64,000 bases of DNA from Fen-1298 sp963833465 (GTDB lineage: Bacteria; Bacteroidota; Ignavibacteria; UBA10030): the NCBI GenBank assembly GCA_963833465.1, contig CAWHXW010000004.1:186001-250000 (forward strand). Reading direction: 5' to 3'. Numbering within the stretch: position 1 is the stretch's first letter; the number at the start of each line of letters is the position of its first letter. This document shows, one piece after another, positions 37,418 through 46,156 of this stretch. The position numbers and the translations under genes were made by a program. A model generated the notes under the pieces. That model did no database searches and was not told where the DNA came from. It was given only the letters and a program-made list of their open reading frames with translations.

Positions 37418-38675
37418 GTTGCCTCATAATATATGTCACCGTAGAGAAAGGACATATAATGATGAGTACAACTTCGAAGCACGAATATCTCGACAGTATT
37501 CGGATCAGATATCAGGATTCACCCAAAGGGATTAAGACGATAATCCTTGATGAATTCTGTCGAGTCTGTGAGTATGATCGAAAATATGCTCTTCGCTTGC
37601 TCAATCCCAAGCCGAATCATTTTATCCGTTCCAGCAAATCCAGAAGTGGTCGTCCGATTACGTATCATCATCCCGAGATTCTCGCTTTCCTCAAACGACT
37701 TTGGATTGCTAGCAACCTTGCCTGTGGAAAACGCTTGAAGGCAATGATTCCGCTCTGGCTTCCATTTGATGATACAGGCATTTCTCAGAATAATCAAAAA
37801 CTCTTGCTGACGATTTCCGCCGCCACCATAGACCGTCTCTTGACTCCACTGCGTTCTCGTTACACTAAGAAAGGTCTTGCAACCACCAAACCAGGATCAC
37901 TACTCAAGAAACATATTCCAATCAAAACCAATCAGTGGGATGAACATATTCCTGGATTTATCGAAGCTGATACTGTCGCTCATTGCGGCACTTCGATGGC
38001 TGGCATGTTCGTTTTTACCTTAAATACCGTTGATATTGCCACCGGTTGGACAGAACAACGTGCTCTCTGGGGGAAAGGTGAGCAGGGGGTTCTTGAAGCT
38101 CTCAAGTCCATTGAATCTGCTCTTCCCTTTTCTCTCAAAGGCTTTGATTGCGATAACGGCTCGGAGTTTATGAATTGGACTATCCTCAAACACTTCCAAA
38201 ACCGCAAGCGCCCGGTTCATTATACCCGCTCTCGTGAATACCAAAAGAACGATAACGCACATATCGAAGGTAAGAACTGGACACACATACGACAATATCT
38301 TGGTTATGATCGTTTTGAAGATCAACGTATGGTCTCTCTCTTGAACGATCTCTACTCTTCCCAATGGAGATTGCTCTTCAACTTCTTCTTGCCTTCTGTC
38401 AAGCTCCTTGCCAAAGAACGTATCAAATCCAAGACTATTAAAACCTTTGATTCTCCTAAAACTCCGTTCCAACGCCTCTTGGAATCTAAGGAGATCACTC
38501 AGAACACTAAAGATGATTTACAATGTCTCTTTAAAAATCTTAACCCTTTTACTCTGCAAAAGTTTATGTCTAAAAAAATTAGTACTATCTTACATCTTGC
38601 TACTCCTTGGAATAAACACATTAAACTATCTGCCTAATTCTATATTCCCATGGTGACATTTACTTTTGAGGCAAC
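37418..38675 (+). mobile_element. Insertion sequence, 1.26 kb, with imperfect terminal inverted repeats
   Basis: The left end begins GTTGCCTCA and runs through ATGTCACC (37418-37440). The right end is its inverted copy (38652-38675, reading GGTGAC to TGAGGCAAC), with one indel and a few mismatches in the middle. One transposase gene (37459-38637) fills the element. I see no target-site duplication: the flanks GAGTC and AGGTA do not match. This could mean an old insertion, a family without duplication, or an end defined a few bases off. Confidence 0.85.
37459..38637 (+). CDS. DDE (rve-type) transposase of the insertion sequence
   Basis: A cut-and-paste or copy-paste transposase with an integrase-core fold. 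The N-terminal part looks like a helix-turn-helix region (LDEFCRVCEYDRKYALRLLN) ending in RSKSGRPITY-like basic sequence. The catalytic triad is likely D in FIEADTVAHCG, D in FDCDNGSEFMNW and E in KNDNAHIEGKNWTHIR. The longest frame starts at 37405 outside the inverted repeat, but ATG 37459 has AAAGGA upstream and lies inside the element. The gene looks intact (392 residues). I do not assign an IS family with certainty. Confidence 0.88.
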   Translation: MMSTTSKHEYLDSIRIRYQDSPKGIKTIILDEFCRVCEYDRKYALRLLNPKPNHFIRSSKSRSGRPITYHHPEILAFLKRLWIASNLACGKRLKAMIPLWLPFDDTGISQNNQKLLLTISAATIDRLLTPLRSRYTKKGLATTKPGSLLKKHIPIKTNQWDEHIPGFIEADTVAHCGTSMAGMFVFTLNTVDIATGWTEQRALWGKGEQGVLEALKSIESALPFSLKGFDCDNGSEFMNWTILKHFQNRKRPVHYTRSREYQKNDNAHIEGKNWTHIRQYLGYDRFEDQRMVSLLNDLYSSQWRLLFNFFLPSVKLLAKERIKSKTIKTFDSPKTPFQRLLESKEITQNTKDDLQCLFKNLNPFTLQKFMSKKISTILHLATPWNKHIKLSA

Positions 38676-38784
38676 AGGTATGTATAAGTATTCGATCACA
38701 AGTTTAAATCTTTATGTGCTCTTTAAAAACGGCTTTTCAAATATCATCCGATAATGAATTATCTAAAATATTTCTATTTATTAC

Positions 38785-38813
38785 TTGACATATTTTAATA
38801 TAATTATTAATAT
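38785..38813 (+). promoter_or_regulatory. Promoter of the XRE/J-domain pair
   Basis: A perfect TTGACA (38785-38790), a 17-base spacer and TAATAT (38808-38813). The ATG at 38830 is only about 10 bases after the expected start point, so the transcript would be nearly leaderless. Autoregulation by the encoded XRE protein is plausible but not shown. Confidence 0.6.
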
Positions 38814-38829
38814 ATAGCTGGAATTAATA

Positions 38830-39318
38830 ATGGCGACATTAGCAGAAATCCGCAAAGCAAGACAATTAACGATGGTGGATATCGCAACTCAACTCGGGAT
38901 ATCGCAGGGATATTATTCCAATCTCGAACGAGGGAAACGCCCATTTAACGATATACTCTTGAAAAAGACTTCAAAAGCACTTGGAGTCTCGATGAGTACA
39001 ACTAGAGAAGCAATTAAAGCTTATCCTCATGAATCGCCCTCTCTAAAAAGCTGGATGTCTTCTATCAAAATTTATGGCCTGCCGCTAATCAAAGCATTTT
39101 ATTATTATTTGGAAACACATGAGATAAAAGCCCATACTCTTGACGATTCAATGTTGAAAAAGAAAATGAAGGAATTTATCGAAGCAAATATTGGATTTTC
39201 TATTTTAGCCGAGCTTTCGGAGAACAAAGCATTATTAAATCACGTGCGTGAAATAATCGGTGCATATTCTTCTTTTAAAAATAATATGCAAAACGACGAA
39301 TCTAAAAATATTCAATAG
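38830..39318 (+). CDS. XRE-family HTH regulator
   Basis: A 162-residue DNA-binding protein. Residues 1-60 form a Cro/C1-type helix-turn-helix with LTMVDIATQLGISQGYYSNL and ERGKRPFNDILLKKTSKALG. The C-terminal 100 residues are helical with no recognised domain. It starts a two-gene unit with the J-domain protein (7-base gap), immediately right of the insertion sequence. XRE proteins often control their partner gene, as in toxin-antitoxin or phage-type modules; here the target is unknown. Confidence 0.88.
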   Translation: MATLAEIRKARQLTMVDIATQLGISQGYYSNLERGKRPFNDILLKKTSKALGVSMSTTREAIKAYPHESPSLKSWMSSIKIYGLPLIKAFYYYLETHEIKAHTLDDSMLKKKMKEFIEANIGFSILAELSENKALLNHVREIIGAYSSFKNNMQNDESKNIQ

Positions 39319-39325
39319 CAATCTT

Positions 39326-40306
39326 ATGAGTACAATCGAAAAAATGCGTGAGATCGGCGATTTGCTGGTTAACCAAAGAAAATACAATGAAGCGTTCACA
39401 ATATTTGACGAATTGTATCATCAAATCTGGAGTATTTTTGGAACTGTGCAATGCAAATTATTAGGATATAATAATAGTTACTTTGGATCAAGAGTTTCTT
39501 CCGAACTTATACTCAGAAAACAATATCCTGAACCTGCTGTCAATGTACTTTGTGTGAGGATGTATAATATCAATCTTTCTTTAATGCTGAGTGAATTTAT
39601 CCGGATCATGTATGGTCATCTTCAATGTATAAGTTCATCATTACAGTTGCGTCAAGAAATTCCACCTAATATCGTTTTAAATGAATTTGCAGTTCTCTAT
39701 ACACTTAATCTACAACCGGTTCAACAGCGAAAACTTATTCCTATTTTTTCAATCGCAACTCCTGTTATAGACAGAGGTAATAAAGTAAAGCGTATATTAT
39801 CAAATTATCCTCGATTTATTGTCGAAAAACTTATTATAGAAAATGCCCAGAAGTGCAAAGATATCAGATTGAGATCAATCAATTATCTTTTGCTTAATTA
39901 TCTTCTCAATATTGGAGATCGTAAGACTGAATTATTTAAAAAATTATCGGGTATCGTTGGCCATTATTCATATCAATTTCGGTACAATCATTTCTATTCT
40001 GAAAGTTATAATAAATATAACTACTCTGCACCTTACGAAACATTCGGTCAGCGTAATTCATCTAACTACAAATTTCATTCTGCGACAGCTACTGAGGAAG
40101 AAAAGAATGCTTACTATAGCCGCTTAATCGGTTTGAGGGGGAAAGTCTCAAAAGAAGAAATCCGATCAAAATACATCAATTTAATTTCTCTATATCATCC
40201 AGATCGTGTTCAACATTTAGGTCCTGAATTAAAAGAATTGGCCGAAATTAAATCAAAAGAAATTAATGCGGCTTACGATTGGCTGAAAACAAAATACCAC
40301 ATTTAA
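39326..40306 (+). CDS. J-domain protein with an unknown N-terminal region
   Basis: The last about 70 residues form a DnaJ-type J-domain with the diagnostic YHPDRV motif between two helices (KEEIRSKYINLISLYHPDRV; KEINAAYDWLKTKY). A C-terminal position is as in DjlA/TerB-type co-chaperones. The first 230 residues are unrecognised and contain hydrophobic and helical stretches (LLLNYLLNI) but no clear membrane anchor. A longer frame from 39260 would overlap the XRE gene; ATG 39326 follows its stop by 7 bases. It probably recruits an Hsp70 to some target. The pair has AT-rich composition and no housekeeping neighbours, suggesting accessory DNA. Confidence 0.82.
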   Translation: MSTIEKMREIGDLLVNQRKYNEAFTIFDELYHQIWSIFGTVQCKLLGYNNSYFGSRVSSELILRKQYPEPAVNVLCVRMYNINLSLMLSEFIRIMYGHLQCISSSLQLRQEIPPNIVLNEFAVLYTLNLQPVQQRKLIPIFSIATPVIDRGNKVKRILSNYPRFIVEKLIIENAQKCKDIRLRSINYLLLNYLLNIGDRKTELFKKLSGIVGHYSYQFRYNHFYSESYNKYNYSAPYETFGQRNSSNYKFHSATATEEEKNAYYSRLIGLRGKVSKEEIRSKYINLISLYHPDRVQHLGPELKELAEIKSKEINAAYDWLKTKYHI

Positions 40307-40488
40307 TTTTATCGTTTAACAAACACATTTACGATTAATATTCGACAGGAATTGACCTGGTGATAGTTTTTTCCCCAACCTAAAATCAATTCATCTCATG
40401 ATTTTCCTCTACAGTATCCTTAGAGTGCAATCAATAACTAATATTGAATTTCCCTCATTCAATTTCAGACCGGTTTTTATGGTACTCT

Positions 40489-40731
40489 TCAGGTAGATGA
40501 ATCTTGTTTATCTTCGGTTTTGTTATTCGGAAGTTCAACAAATTTGGCATCTTTCACATCGTCATAATTCTGTTTAGGCTTTTGCTGACTCCCTTGCGGA
40601 GGATTACCTATAGGCTGGCGAAAATAAACTTGAAAAAATTGGAGTACTTTCTTTAGTAGAGTCAATCCGACATAAATAGCAAGTGCTATTATAAAAAATC
40701 GGACAAGAATAAAAATAAACAAACGAAGCAT
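40489..40731 (-). CDS. Small membrane protein (DUF4834-like)
   Basis: An 80-residue protein with one N-terminal membrane helix (LFIFILVRFFIIALAIYVGL) and a hydrophilic, proline- and glutamine-rich tail ending in EDKQDSST. Size and layout resemble DUF4834 proteins found in this phylum. Function unknown. It starts 1 base after the deoxynucleoside kinase stop and is the last gene of the gltX-folB-folK run. Confidence 0.7.
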   Translation of the reverse strand: MLRLFIFILVRFFIIALAIYVGLTLLKKVLQFFQVYFRQPIGNPPQGSQQKPKQNYDDVKDAKFVELPNNKTEDKQDSST

Positions 40732-40732
40732 A

Positions 40733-41392
40733 TCACTTTTTCACAAGAGGATTATAATATTCCACCGGCGCTTTGTTCGGACGAAGTATTTGTGTCAGTA
40801 AATCTTCGAAATTTTCCGGGTTATTAACAAAATCAATATCCGTTGTTTTGACGATAAGCAATGGTGTAGATTTATATCGGAAAAAGAAATAGTTATACGC
40901 TTCATTTAATTCTTTAATATATTCATCCGATATATGTTTTTCTATTTCTCTTCCACGTTTCTTGATGTTTGCCATCAATCGGTCGTTGCTAGATTGAAGA
41001 TAAATAACAAGGTCTGGATTTGGAATAGTTCTTTCTATAGTACTTAGCAAATTCTCGTATAATTTCAATTCATCATCGCGTAATGTCAGGTATGCGAATA
41101 TTTTATCTTTTTCAAAAATGTAATCAGATACGATGTGCGAGTGAAAGAGATCAGCTTGAAATAATTCCTGCTGCTGACGGTACCTATTGAGCAGAAAATA
41201 AATTTGCGTTTGAAAAGCATAATGTTCCGGGTCTTTATAAAAGTTCGGAAGGAAGGGGTTATTTTCATAATTTTCTAAGACCAAACGTGCGCCCAATTTG
41301 TCTGCTAACATCTGAGCCAATGTTGTTTTCCCAACGCCGATGACTCCTTCAATTGCAATGTAATGAATTTCCGAAGGAAGTTGTATTGTCAT
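40733..41392 (-). CDS. Deoxynucleoside kinase
   Basis: A dNK-family salvage kinase that phosphorylates deoxynucleosides (deoxyadenosine/deoxyguanosine type by similarity). The 219-residue protein has the P-loop GVIGVGKTTLA near residue 16, the substrate region ENYENNPFLPNFYKD, the SDYIFEKDK version of the DR-x motif and a lid region KKRGREIEKHI. Length is normal. It overlaps folK by four bases (ATGA) and is tightly followed by the small membrane protein. Confidence 0.93.
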   Translation of the reverse strand: MTIQLPSEIHYIAIEGVIGVGKTTLAQMLADKLGARLVLENYENNPFLPNFYKDPEHYAFQTQIYFLLNRYRQQQELFQADLFHSHIVSDYIFEKDKIFAYLTLRDDELKLYENLLSTIERTIPNPDLVIYLQSSNDRLMANIKKRGREIEKHISDEYIKELNEAYNYFFFRYKSTPLLIVKTTDIDFVNNPENFEDLLTQILRPNKAPVEYYNPLVKK

Positions 41393-41901
41393 ACTTTTGC
41401 CTGCAAAAATAATTTATGATTAATTTTGCGCACGGCGCCTGTATCTGAACAGCGCCGGAGAAGTTCTTCAACATTTAAGTGCCTTAATGGATCTTGAAAC
41501 TCTGCGGCAATTTCTTTCAGAGGTACAAGAACGAACCTGCGATTGGAAATTTCCGGGTGCGGTACATGCAATGCCGTCTCATTAAGCATTTCACTACCAT
41601 AATAAAGCAAATCAAGGTCAATTTCACGCGGGCCCCAATGCTCACTTGATGTTCTGCCAACACGCTGTTCTATTTCTTTCAATTCGTGCATAAGATCATC
41701 CGGTCGCAGCATAGAATCTAACTCTACTACCATATTCAGGAACTTCGGCTGTTCTTTTACACCGACTGGTTCAGTCTCATAAACCGACGAATATTTTTTG
41801 ATAGTCGTTTGATGCAAATTTTCTAATTCTGAAAGCGCTCGATTCAGATACTTTACCCTGTCGCCAAGATTCGATCCTAATCCTAAGAAAATCCGTTTCA
41901 T
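41389..41901 (-). CDS. folK: 2-amino-4-hydroxy-6-hydroxymethyldihydropteridine diphosphokinase
   Basis: FolK transfers pyrophosphate from ATP to hydroxymethyldihydropterin in folate synthesis. The 170-residue protein has GLGSNLGDR at the N-terminus, the family signature HWGPREIDLDLLYYG with the metal-binding aspartates, and VPHPEISNRRFVLVPL. It follows folB by 9 bases, a natural pairing because FolB supplies its substrate. Confidence 0.96.
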   Translation of the reverse strand: MKRIFLGLGSNLGDRVKYLNRALSELENLHQTTIKKYSSVYETEPVGVKEQPKFLNMVVELDSMLRPDDLMHELKEIEQRVGRTSSEHWGPREIDLDLLYYGSEMLNETALHVPHPEISNRRFVLVPLKEIAAEFQDPLRHLNVEELLRRCSDTGAVRKINHKLFLQAKV

Positions 41902-41910
41902 TTCTTTTAA

Positions 41911-42297
41911 TTACCTCCGGGTCTCGGTGAGTTCTACTTCCACATAATCAATAACACCTTTTACAGGTGCGTTTGGTTTACGGAGTTTCACTGTCACTGA
42001 ATGCACCTTGAAAAAGTTTTTTAGAATACCTTTGCCAACAGCGCTTGCAAGTGATTCGAGCAGTAAATGTTTCTTTTCTAAAACTATTTTGCGAATACAG
42101 TCATATACGCGCTCATAATTGACAGTGTCCTCCAGGTGATCGGTCTTTGCTCCTCGCGAAAGATCACAATACAAATCGACATCAACTTCAAATTTGCCGC
42201 CAAGATTTTGCTCATCTAAAAGCACACCATGGTACGCATAGAAAACTGCATTGCGCAAACGAATGACACCTAAGGATTTTTTCTGTTTCATTGGCAT
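41911..42297 (-). CDS. folB: Dihydroneopterin aldolase
   Basis: FolB cleaves dihydroneopterin to hydroxymethyldihydropterin and glycolaldehyde. The 128-residue protein has NAVFYAYHGVLLDEQNLGGK with the active-site Tyr/His/Glu region, VNYERVYDCIRKIV and LLESLASAVGKGIL. It is directly upstream of folK. The first two methionines (MPMKQ) make the start uncertain by two codons. Confidence 0.94.
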   Translation of the reverse strand: MPMKQKKSLGVIRLRNAVFYAYHGVLLDEQNLGGKFEVDVDLYCDLSRGAKTDHLEDTVNYERVYDCIRKIVLEKKHLLLESLASAVGKGILKNFFKVHSVTVKLRKPNAPVKGVIDYVEVELTETRR

Positions 42298-42353
42298 AGT
42301 TTTAAAGGCAGATGAATATATAGTACCAAATCTGGAAAGGCAACTTACATCAC

Positions 42354-43796
42354 CTATATTTTTTCTACTGCATAACGTAAGCGCCGAACGGCTGTCTCTT
42401 TCCCTAAAAGTTCCATCATTTCAAATAAACCAGGACCTATATTCCTGCCAGAAAGTGCAAGTCGTGTCGGATGAATAAGCTTAGTCGGTTTGATTTGCAA
42501 TTCTTCAGCTAACTGCCGTAATGCTGCCTCGACAGAGGAATGAGAATATTCCGAAACCGACTCAAGACGATCAGCCAATAATTTTAAATATCTATTTGTC
42601 TCAGGTTCCCAATATTTCTTCAATCCCGCTTCGTCGAAAATTTTTGGATCGTCGAAGAAATATGCGCTCATCTCAATAAAATCCTTCGGAAAGCTCAGCC
42701 TTTCTTTCAATATTTCAATTACTTTGAGAAAATATACATCGTCCGAATTCAATAACTGAACAGATTGAATATACGGTCTGATAAGCTGGGCAAGTTCTTC
42801 GTTCGATTTAAGTCTGATGTGTTGTTGATTAAGCCAATTCAATTTTTCGATATTGAATACCGCCGCCGCCTTGCCAACGCGCTCCAAAGTAAATTCTTTA
42901 ATAAGCTGTTCCATAAAGAATATTTCCCGCTCGTCACCGGGATTCCAGCCAAGGAATACAATAAAATTCACGATTGCTTCTTTAAGATATCCTTTAGCAC
43001 GATAATCTTCTACAGCCACATCTCCTTGCCGCTTGCTGAGTTTAGATTTATCCGGATTCAACAATAATGGAAGATGTGCGAATATTGGCAATTCCCATCC
43101 GAAATAATAATATAAAAGAATATGTTTAGGAACACTCGACAGCCATTCTTCACCGCGAATGACATGCGTAATTCCCATTAGATGATCATCAATAACAACC
43201 GCAAGATGATATGTTGGGAATCCGTCAGACTTGATTAACACTTGATCGTCTATCATTTTATAAGAAATTGCCACTTTGCCTCGAATAACGTCATCAAACG
43301 ATAATTCACCTTCAAGCGGTATTTTCATTCGGATTACACTCTGCTCGCCGGTGGTAATTCGGCGCTCTGCTTCTTCACGAGAAATATTTCTGCAGTGGCG
43401 ATCGTACGAAGTAGAAAGTTTCGCCGCCAACTGCTTCTGACGAACTTCCCGTAATCTTTCGGGTGTACAGAAACAATAGTATGCTTTCTCCTTGTTAATA
43501 AGTTCTTGTGCGTATTTGCGGTACAATTCCAAACGTTGAGATTGCACATATGGGCCATAACCGCCATTACGGTCTGGGCCTTCGTCATATTCAATTCCAG
43601 ACCATTTTAATGTTTTAATTAGATTTTCGACCGCACCTTCTACCCTGCGTGATTGATCCGTATCTTCGATGCGAAGAATGAATTTGCCGCCAAAATGTTT
43701 CGCAAAGAGGTAATTGTAAAGCGCTGTGCGTAATCCGCCAACGTGCAAATATCCTGTAGGACTTGGTGCAAAGCGAACGCGAACTTGATTTCCCAT
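42354..43796 (-). CDS. gltX: Glutamyl-tRNA synthetase
   Basis: It charges tRNA-Glu (and tRNA-Gln, if the amidotransferase route is used). The class I synthetase has the HIGH-type motif in APSPTGYLHVGGLRTA, the zinc-like or connecting region CFCTPERLREVRQK, and the KMSKS-type motif SKLSKRQGD. The C-terminal anticodon-binding part ends in GRNIGPGLFEMMELLG. A longer frame begins with TTG 43820, but ATG 43796 starts the conserved sequence and leaves 480 residues, normal for the family. The terminator of the tRNA-Ser transcript sits just upstream. Confidence 0.95.
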   Translation of the reverse strand: MGNQVRVRFAPSPTGYLHVGGLRTALYNYLFAKHFGGKFILRIEDTDQSRRVEGAVENLIKTLKWSGIEYDEGPDRNGGYGPYVQSQRLELYRKYAQELINKEKAYYCFCTPERLREVRQKQLAAKLSTSYDRHCRNISREEAERRITTGEQSVIRMKIPLEGELSFDDVIRGKVAISYKMIDDQVLIKSDGFPTYHLAVVIDDHLMGITHVIRGEEWLSSVPKHILLYYYFGWELPIFAHLPLLLNPDKSKLSKRQGDVAVEDYRAKGYLKEAIVNFIVFLGWNPGDEREIFFMEQLIKEFTLERVGKAAAVFNIEKLNWLNQQHIRLKSNEELAQLIRPYIQSVQLLNSDDVYFLKVIEILKERLSFPKDFIEMSAYFFDDPKIFDEAGLKKYWEPETNRYLKLLADRLESVSEYSHSSVEAALRQLAEELQIKPTKLIHPTRLALSGRNIGPGLFEMMELLGKETAVRRLRYAVEKI

Positions 43797-43818
43797 TTTC
43801 GATAATATGTTATTATAC

Positions 43819-43848
43819 AAAAAAAGCGTCCCAAAGATACGAGACGCT
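43819..43848 (-). terminator. Rho-independent terminator after the tRNA-Ser genes
   Basis: On the minus strand AGCGTCTC pairs with GGGACGCT (8 bp, one wobble) around an 8-base loop and is followed by a run of T. It is correctly oriented to end the tRNA-Ser transcript just before gltX. Confidence 0.85.
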
Positions 43849-43911
43849 AATTCATCTTTCAGGACTTGCCTGCTAAACGATGCTGTGCGATTTTACACAA
43901 CACAATCTAGC

Positions 43912-43999
43912 GGAGAGAGAGGGATTCGAACCCTCGATAGCAGTTACCCACTATGCAGGTTTAGCAAACCTGTGCCTTCAGCCACTCGGCCATCTCTCC
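43912..43999 (-). tRNA. tRNA-Ser, anticodon GCT
   Basis: An 88-base class II tRNA on the minus strand: acceptor GGAGAGA/TCTCTCC, anticodon arm CAGGT-TTGCTAA-ACCTG giving GCT, a long variable arm (GCATAGTGGGTAACTGCTAT) and the T loop GGTTCGAATCC. CCA is not encoded. It shares a transcript with the tRNA-Ser(TGA) upstream. Confidence 0.96.
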
Positions 44000-44066
44000 G
44001 AGCTGAATTCGTTTGATTTAATTAAGTAAAAAGAACATCGAAAAGCAATTTGATATTTACATTTGC

Positions 44067-44148
44067 GGAGAGCGAGGGATTCGAACCCCCAAGGGCTTAC
44101 GCCCGCCAGTTTTCAAGACTGGTGCAATAGCCGTTCTGCCAGCTCTCC
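44067..44148 (-). tRNA. tRNA-Ser, anticodon TGA
   Basis: An 82-base class II tRNA on the minus strand: acceptor GGAGAGC/GCTCTCC, anticodon arm CCAGT-CTTGAAA-ACTGG giving TGA, variable arm GGGC-GTAA-GCCC and T loop GGTTCGAATCC. It is 67 bases from tRNA-Ser(GCT), first gene of the pair. Confidence 0.96.
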
Positions 44149-44194
44149 ATACGTAATTACATTTTTTGAAAACAGTTTTATTTATTTATTTATT

Positions 44195-44223
44195 AATATA
44201 CGAAATCGTGTTCGTGACTGCAA
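44195..44223 (-). promoter_or_regulatory. Promoter of the tRNA-Ser pair
   Basis: Minus-strand TTGCAG (44223-44218) and TATATT (44200-44195) with a 17-base spacer, about 45 bases upstream of the first tRNA. Confidence 0.55.
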
Positions 44224-44323
44224 TGCGTTTTGTTAATCAAGTTTTTCACCTAAGACTGCTTTAATTCCCTCAAATAATTTTTATCCTAATTACTTTTGAA
44301 TTATTAATAAGTGTCATTTCACA

Positions 44324-46156
44324 TCAATCCTCAAGCATCATTATGACCGCATCAACTTTACCAAGTGGTGCAGCAAACTGGATTCCATTCACTTCAGACC
44401 GCACTTGTTGATATGTCTCCTTTGCAATTTTGACTCCTTCAAAAAAAGCTTCTTCCTTTGATTTTGTTTTACGCATTCGTTCTAGAATTTCACTCGGAAC
44501 CGAGGCACCCGGTACTTCGTTGTTCATAAATTCTGCATTTCTGTACGAAACAAGCGGCCAAATACCACATAGAACCGGCAGCTTAATATGTTCTATTCTT
44601 TTAAGAAACTTTCTAAGAATGCATAAATCAAAAACCGGTTGTGTTATCATGTATTCAGCACCGGCTTGGATTTTCCAATCAAGACGGCGCAATTCTTCAT
44701 CGAGATTAATTGCACCGGGATTAACACCTACTGCAATTGAAAATCCAGTCGGATCGCCGATAGGATTATTTGCAAAATCTAATCCATGATTAAGCCGATT
44801 TATGAGATTTGTCAATCCGATAGAGTCAACATCAAATACGGCAGTTGCATCTGGATAATTTCCAAGTTTCGGCGGATCACCAGTTATTGCAAGGATATTA
44901 CGAATACCAAGCGCCCACGCTCCTAATAAATCAGATTGCATTCCAATAATGTTACGGTCGCGGCAGGCGATATGAAGCACAGGTTCAATGCCAACTTCGT
45001 TGTGAATTTGAACTGCCATTGCCAAAGCTGACATTCGAGCTGATGCGCGCGGCCCATCTGGAATATTTATGGCATCTATGCCATGCTCAAATAATATTCG
45101 CGCCTTAGCAATTTCTTTTTCTGCAGTAATTCCTTTCGGCGAAACAAGTTCGACTATTTTCACAAATTTTTTCTCAACAAGCATTTTGGACAAACGCGAC
45201 TTTTCCTCTTTTGAGCGAACACGGACTTCTGCTGGCTTTTCTATTACGAGCGATTCACTTCTTATGTCCATTCTTTTTACCGGCTGCAATGCCTGCACTG
45301 CACGTCGAATAGCTTTTATATGGGATGGATTAGTTCCACAACAACCGCCGACAATAGATGCACCGGTCTGGATAAAGCGTTTAGCATATTCCGCCATATA
45401 TTCCGGCGAAGTCATATATAGATTTCTACCGCCAATGTTCTGAGGAAGTCCGGCGTTCGGCTGAACGGAAAGTGGCAATTTTGTTAATTCCCGAAGTTGT
45501 TCAAGCGATTCCAGCATAAGTTTTGGACCTTCAGAGCAGTTCATTCCAATCGCATCAACCTGGAATTGAGAAATTTTCTCGACAAATCTTTCCAGTGTCT
45601 CGCCTGAGAGCAAGCTTCCTTCGTTGTTAATTGTAACTTGTGCAATGACTGGAATATCTACATTCAACTCGCGTACAGCGCGCACACCTTGAACTATTTC
45701 ATCTATCCTGCTGAAAGTTTCAAAAATAATAACATCGACTCCTCCATCAAGCAATCCTTTAATCTGTTCTAAAAAAATATCTTTCGCTTCATCGTATGAA
45801 AGTTTTCCAAACGGTTCAATTTGAACACCGAGCGGGCCGATTGCTCCTGCTACAAGTGCATTTTCTTTTGCAATCAATTTGGCTAACTGCGCGCCTCTAT
45901 AATTTAGCTCGTACACTTTTGATTCGAGCCCGTGTATCGCTAGGCGGTATTTGTTTGCACCAAATGTATTTGTTTCAATAACATCGGCGCCGGCTTTAAT
46001 ATAATCTCGATGCACTTCTGTTACTAATTCTGGATTAGTGATATTCAGTTCTTCAAAACATCGATTGATGAAGACGCCTTTATCGTACAAATAAGTTCCA
46101 GTGCCGCCGTCAAATACAATGATTTCGTTTTGAAGCCGTTCTTTGAAAGTTTTCAT
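44324..46156 (-). CDS. Fused homocysteine S-methyltransferase / methylenetetrahydrofolate reductase
   Basis: A bifunctional enzyme of methionine and folate metabolism. Residues 1 to about 290 form the zinc-dependent homocysteine S-methyltransferase domain: DGGTGTYLYDKGVF, IGMNCSEGP and the zinc-binding GGCCGTNPSHI. Residues from about 325 to 610 form a MetF-type reductase barrel: EKKFVKIVELVSPKG, NIPDGPRASARMSALAM and NILAITGDPPKLGNYPD. This fusion is known in several bacterial phyla. It has no close neighbours on the same strand, and a candidate promoter lies at 46200-46228. Confidence 0.93.
   Translation of the reverse strand: MKTFKERLQNEIIVFDGGTGTYLYDKGVFINRCFEELNITNPELVTEVHRDYIKAGADVIETNTFGANKYRLAIHGLESKVYELNYRGAQLAKLIAKENALVAGAIGPLGVQIEPFGKLSYDEAKDIFLEQIKGLLDGGVDVIIFETFSRIDEIVQGVRAVRELNVDIPVIAQVTINNEGSLLSGETLERFVEKISQFQVDAIGMNCSEGPKLMLESLEQLRELTKLPLSVQPNAGLPQNIGGRNLYMTSPEYMAEYAKRFIQTGASIVGGCCGTNPSHIKAIRRAVQALQPVKRMDIRSESLVIEKPAEVRVRSKEEKSRLSKMLVEKKFVKIVELVSPKGITAEKEIAKARILFEHGIDAINIPDGPRASARMSALAMAVQIHNEVGIEPVLHIACRDRNIIGMQSDLLGAWALGIRNILAITGDPPKLGNYPDATAVFDVDSIGLTNLINRLNHGLDFANNPIGDPTGFSIAVGVNPGAINLDEELRRLDWKIQAGAEYMITQPVFDLCILRKFLKRIEHIKLPVLCGIWPLVSYRNAEFMNNEVPGASVPSEILERMRKTKSKEEAFFEGVKIAKETYQQVRSEVNGIQFAAPLGKVDAVIMMLED

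Noticed and set aside
37405..37458. Upstream start of the transposase
   Set aside because: It would begin outside the left inverted repeat; ATG 37459 lies inside the element with AAAGGA upstream.
37276..37482. N-terminal extension of the mutarotase into the insertion sequence
   Set aside because: ATG 37275 has a good ribosome binding site and starts a signal peptide; the upstream codons enter the IS inverted repeat.
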